A stretch of 64,000 bases of DNA from Zygnema cylindricum (Eukaryota > Streptophyta > Zygnematophyceae > Zygnematales > Zygnemataceae): NCBI GenBank assembly GCA_037447655.1, contig JBBHKE010003222.1, positions 1 to 64,000 of the forward strand, in the 5' to 3' direction. Under the pieces are notes generated by a model, which ran no database searches, was not told where the DNA came from, and saw nothing but the letters and a program-made list of their open reading frames with translations. The translations under genes were made by a program, and so were the position numbers. Of the stretch, positions 60,001 through 64,000 are shown piece after piece (within the stretch, counting starts at the first letter, position 1; each line of letters starts with the position of its first letter).

Positions 60001-63000
60001 CTGCAAGTAATGGCCCACATGTCAAAGATTGGAATTAGAACCTAGACTATGGATAGGGCAAGGCAGAAATTGGGTGCCCAAAAGAGAGGCTGTCGGTATT
60101 CTGACTCGGGTAATGTATGAGAGATGAGATTCCTCTGTTCAAGGAAAAGAGCCTGTGTGAGTGTGGCAAGTGAAGTAACTGACGGAATTAGAATATATAA
60201 TACTAATTTAGTGGAAGGAGACGTGGCAGGTTTTTAGTCCACCTCCATTAAAGAGTGTCGTTAACGCTACTTATATGATTTCGACCAAATAAAGCGGCGA
60301 CTGAATTGGTGTTATTAACTCTAACATCGATGCGCTGTGTTGTGGATCTTGCAGAGCTGTTGTGCTGTTGAACGAATCTATGTGGACAAAGAGATCTTTT
60401 CTCCTTTTCTGGAGCATTTTACTAATGCAGTCCTTTCTTTCAAGGTGCATTTTTTTTCTGTGGTATTCTATGTTTTTTTAAACCGCTTTCTCAAATGATA
60501 GAAGGCTTCCGGCTTGTCTCAAAAACAAAAGATTCGCCAACACAACTTGTACCTTTTAGCGGCATTCATTCAATTAAAATACTTGCAGTTTCTATTCGTG
60601 AACATCTGTGGCATCTTGTGTTCGTGTGGAAAACAGATAGGCAGGATGTTTTGTATAAAAAGTGAATAAGACAAGTGCTGGTTTGGGTTGGTCTGAATAA
60701 AAAAGGCCAATATTATGCTGAGGGCAGATTTTTTTATGGTAACTTGCAGGTGGGGGATCCAGCAAGGGACGGCACGTACATTGGTCCCTTAGCCCGTAAA
60801 GCTCAACTTACTTTTCTTCAAAATCAGGTTCTGATTACATTCACTTTTTGCAGAGTGAATTTGGCACCTGCCATCATAACAGCAACACCGTCTTAGAAAA
60901 GTGCATATCTGTAATCTAATTCACTTTTAGAATTGTCATTAGGTGAGCAGAATCATAAGGTAGTTAAGCCTTATCCCGTCTACCATCATTAGTGTGGATT
61001 TTTCTGGCAAGGTCATTTGGGTGATCGTAATCCTAACCCACACAATTTAATAAGTGAAGCTGTCCGATTGTACTTTGGCCACCTTATTTCAAGTTTTTTT
61101 GAGTAAGCAGAAATCAGTTAAAAAACCTCCTGGACTTCATATAGTAGTGTGGTCCAGACTTCATTTTGGTGGACACTGATCACATCTGCTTGTCTTTACG
61201 GTGTTCTCAGAAACAGTTTCCCTCCACTCCGCCACAAACAGCAGCTGCCTTTGAAAGTCCTGTATCCTGGTGGATATGCTCAAATGTTGAATCTGCGTTA
61301 AAATGTTATTTTGACACAAGGACTTTTTTTGTTGGAGCTGACTTGCAGGTCGAGGATGCTCTCTCAAAAGGTGCTCAACTTGCAGTAACAGGTGGCCTGC
61401 TAAAGTCTGACAGCATTCCAGTTGGCAATTTCTTCCATCCCACGGTGAGCAAGCCAGGTGGCATGTAAACATAATACAAAACTCAAAAAATGAGAAATTA
61501 CGCTAAATTGAAATTCTTGTCTGTGCGTTTTGCTCTCGGAGTCTCGCCAGGCTTCCTTTATTGCACTCACTATGACGGTTCAAGCTGCTTGATTCTGCAG
61601 CTCTTTAATATCCCTGTAGAAGTGAATACCAACCTTGACCTTTGACTATAGGACGTCAATTGCATAATGTGATATGTAGCAAAAGGTTGAAGGTTGTTTT
61701 TGAAGCACATTTTGTATTGTTGTCATGGCACCGAGTGCAACAATGTATGTCCCAAAATGTTTGAATGCCAACTGTACAATTTATTGATTAGAAGATGGGT
61801 AAGCAATAGAACTCTTGTATCTCCTAGATTCTTTAGATTCTTGTGACATTTCTGTTTCCTCCATGCTGTTAGATCCAGTAAATCGTTAGATGTACACGAA
61901 TCAAGTTGGGAATGGAACTCAAGTTCTTGGCCTACCACTTCAAATAGAAACTGACACAGAAACAGAAAGCATTAAAAATATTGTTATTAATCAAAGTACA
62001 CATATGAGGAAAGATAAATACCTTGGTCTTCTTGAAACTTCTTGTGACAAGTGCAACACAGACAAAAATATATTGTTTTCAGCCATTCACCATCCAAGAA
62101 AATGTTGTTTCAAATCTTTTTTGTCGTACACCGTGGATATCTACCTGAGTAACGTTTGTTCCCATGATAGCATAACTTTGCTCCTGGCCTAAACTTACTG
62201 TGTGAAATAGGTATGGAAAGTCTATGTCCACATCCTCAGTTTTGTATTGGTTGTGGATCACGTTAATTTAGTGAAAAAGCTAACGGCATTTCAAGACTAA
62301 ATGCAATGCATGATGAGCTTTCATATTGCATTCTGGAGACGTCTTTTTTCGTAAGTTTAAAGCCATATGTCTTCGAATTCCAACACCAAGAATATTCGGA
62401 CTATCGTGAAATTTCGAGATGTTGAGTGAGATTTGTACCTCTTTTGAATTGGTCCAAACAATCTTGATTTTGTTTGTGGATTTCAACAAGACTCACTTGT
62501 ATTTTTTTTTTCGTTTTCTCATGGATGTCCTGCACGTATACAGCTGAATAGAAAGTGACGCTCGATGAAGTGTTGTTGATAATTTTGTTCGTTGGACATT
62601 AGTTGATCCAATACAGATTGATTTCATCCTTATAAAAGTTCTTTCACAATCGGCTTTAAGCACTTTCTTGAACATTCTAACATTTTCTCAGGGAAAGTGG
62701 GAATGACTTTGTACAGGTTTTGACCAATGTGAATCACAGTATGTCTGTGATGCGAGATGAATCCTTTGGACCTATCATCGGTATCCAGGTGGACATTTTT
62801 TAACCTTTCCTTTGGAGTATATTGTCTTATCTTCTTTTCCACTGAATCACATCTTAGCTTTAAATCTTTTTTAACAAGCACAGTAGACTTTCAGAATTTA
62901 GCTTGCCCTGGGGCACAATAGCACACATGAAATAACGGACAGGTGTCGCTATGTCTTAGAACCATGCTTGCACTATTATGAGATGTGAATTATCTAAACT

Positions 63001-63632
63001 AGCTTCAAAAATATAAAGAAAACAAAATGTTGTCATCCTAAATGGGTTATTTGGTGTGATGTACAGGCAGTTGAGGGCGACGAGGAAGCCGTAAGTCTCA
63101 TGGGAGATACAATATACGGCCTCACAGCCGGCATATACTGCCAAAAGAGGGAGAACGCTGAGGCCATTCTGTCTCGTAAGTGAACTGGGAAAGGTCCTCC
63201 CTCCCTTGGGAATTCCAGACTTTTCCTCATCCTCCATCCATATATCTCCTCAGTCAAAGGATGTTTTTCTGCTACTTTCAAGGAAATATCTGTCCCTTAT
63301 TAAACAAAGATGCGTGGTATATCTGGCCCATTCTTGCCACAGAACTGGATGTCGGCACAGGATATTGGAACTGCTGCGACCGCTCTGTGCCTCGTCTCCC
63401 ATGGTTGGTCTTTTCTGTCCTTTCTTTCTCACAAAAATGGCTCCCTCGCTTCTGTGCTGCATCGCTATCTGACAAATCAGGTGATGCCACCTGGCGGCCG
63501 TTCTGATAGGCTGCTGGTGGGCGGCTGGGTGGCAGGTCAGGACGAAAGGCGTCAGGGCTTGGATCGAGCCTAGGACTCGAAGGTCTACGTGCTTGCGTGA
63601 GACCAAAAGCACTTCACATGCAAAAACCTTGA
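57062..63632 (+). CDS. Aldehyde dehydrogenase (ALDH superfamily), first exon not located
   Basis: NAD(P)+-dependent oxidation of an aldehyde to the acid; substrate unknown. Exons: 57062-57143, 57321-57392, 57669-57710, 58204-58317, 58481-58552, 58713-58859, 59199-59354, 59534-59644, 60355-60444, 60750-60827, 61349-61444, 62717-62788, 63067-63175, 63343-63403, 63536-63632. All are GT-AG with matching phases; 465 residues plus a missing N-terminus. Landmarks: INPANGETVGEV; ISAWNYPYF; GNAVLFKPSE; CFTGS; catalytic Glu in LELGGKDP; catalytic Cys in NAGQSCCAVERIYV; ESFGP; GTGYWNCCDR; PRLPW-SGRKASGLGS. The WNYPYF and YWNCCDR forms resemble bacterial-type ALDHs rather than the common plant ALDH2, 5 or 10. 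Moss-type ALDH21 or ALDH23 is possible, but I cannot assign the family number. Confidence 0.92.
60195..60345. mobile_element. Possible degenerate MITE in an ALDH intron
   Basis: TTATTAACTCTAACATCGATGCGCTGTGTTG, ending about 12 bp before the exon with the catalytic Cys, resembles the MITE right end AATAACGATGCGCGGTGTAG. The left end is not clear. Confidence 0.25.
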
Positions 63633-63772
63633 ATGTCCTTTCTAATAGTCTCACAAAGGTCAAAAGTTTGTCCATTTTCAAACGTCTAATGTATAGGTAG
63701 GTCTGCAATTATACTGAACTGTAGATTGTAAAGAATGTTATGAATCTGTGGAGCATATTTTACCAAGAGTGT

Positions 63773-63778
63773 AATAAA
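63773..63778 (+). terminator. Polyadenylation signal candidate for ALDH
   Basis: AATAAA lies about 140 bp after the ALDH stop codon, a usual distance. It is a single hexamer, so support is modest. Confidence 0.4.
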
Positions 63779-64000
63779 ACGTTTGAGCCAGTTTTATGGC
63801 AACTGTTATTGCCTTTTGTTTTATGCAATGATTTTTTTCAATGCTTGATATTCGAGGGAAAAGCATCGGTGTATACTGGAATATGGTGTGTGTGGAAACA
63901 TAGCATAGAATGTTATAAAAAATTGTTGCGTCCACTTGGTGTGTAATTTTATCGGAGTCGAGTTCATAATCTATTTCTATGGGAATCACATGTCAGAGCT

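Noticed and set aside
1-64000. CRISPR arrays, rRNA and tRNA genes
   Set aside because: No regularly spaced direct repeats of that type, and no tRNA T-loop with matching arms, were found by eye.

Overview
The window is nuclear DNA from a land plant. It holds intron-rich genes with canonical GT-AG splice sites: a cellulose synthase with plant-type RING and class-specific regions, a type II metacaspase, an SR45a/Tra2-like splicing factor and an aldehyde dehydrogenase. These sit among plant-type Ty1/copia, Ty3/gypsy, hAT, LINE and MITE-like elements. An early-diverging lineage such as a bryophyte is my guess, based on the unusual ALDH and the LINE type; the sequence does not prove it. No tRNA, rRNA or CRISPR array was seen.

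Layout: 579-3411 is a decayed LINE-like copy (+). About 5.6-8.9 kb (-) is an unidentified multi-exon gene for a polytopic membrane protein, with a 94-bp tandem repeat beside one exon. 9.0-16.8 kb is repeat-dominated: two TA-flanked MITEs (9078-9613, 10047-10535), then a compound hAT structure (10726-14862). In the compound structure an almost intact transposase-bearing element and a short relative sit 8 bp apart inside one outer 8-bp target duplication. 16.8-21.9 kb is a decayed copia element with both LTRs (-). 23.6-25.05 kb is a partial CESA copy that ends at a 10-N gap, and 27.1-32.0 kb is a complete 11-exon CESA (-). A 5'-truncated LINE with a poly(A) tail and a 9-bp target duplication (33096-35842) lies about 1.1 kb upstream of the CESA start. 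It encodes a reverse transcriptase plus a probable C-terminal restriction-like endonuclease.

36-44.6 kb is another repeat block: TA-flanked MITEs, an hAT-type MITE with an exact 8-bp duplication, the 3' end of a copia element joined to a Ty3/gypsy element with LTR, PBS, gag, protease and RT, and a MITE end that cuts off the gypsy pol. From 44.9 kb the region is genic: an SR45a-like gene (+, 3 exons), a 5-kb stretch with no gene I can support, a type II metacaspase with an expanded charged linker (-, 3 exons), and a divergently transcribed ALDH gene (+, at least 15 exons, first exon not located).

The genes do not form an obvious pathway. The most interesting material is in the mobile DNA (the compound hAT unit, the RLE-type LINE, a MITE family with conserved ends and variable interiors), in the mosaic divergence between the two CESA copies, and in the unassigned membrane protein gene.
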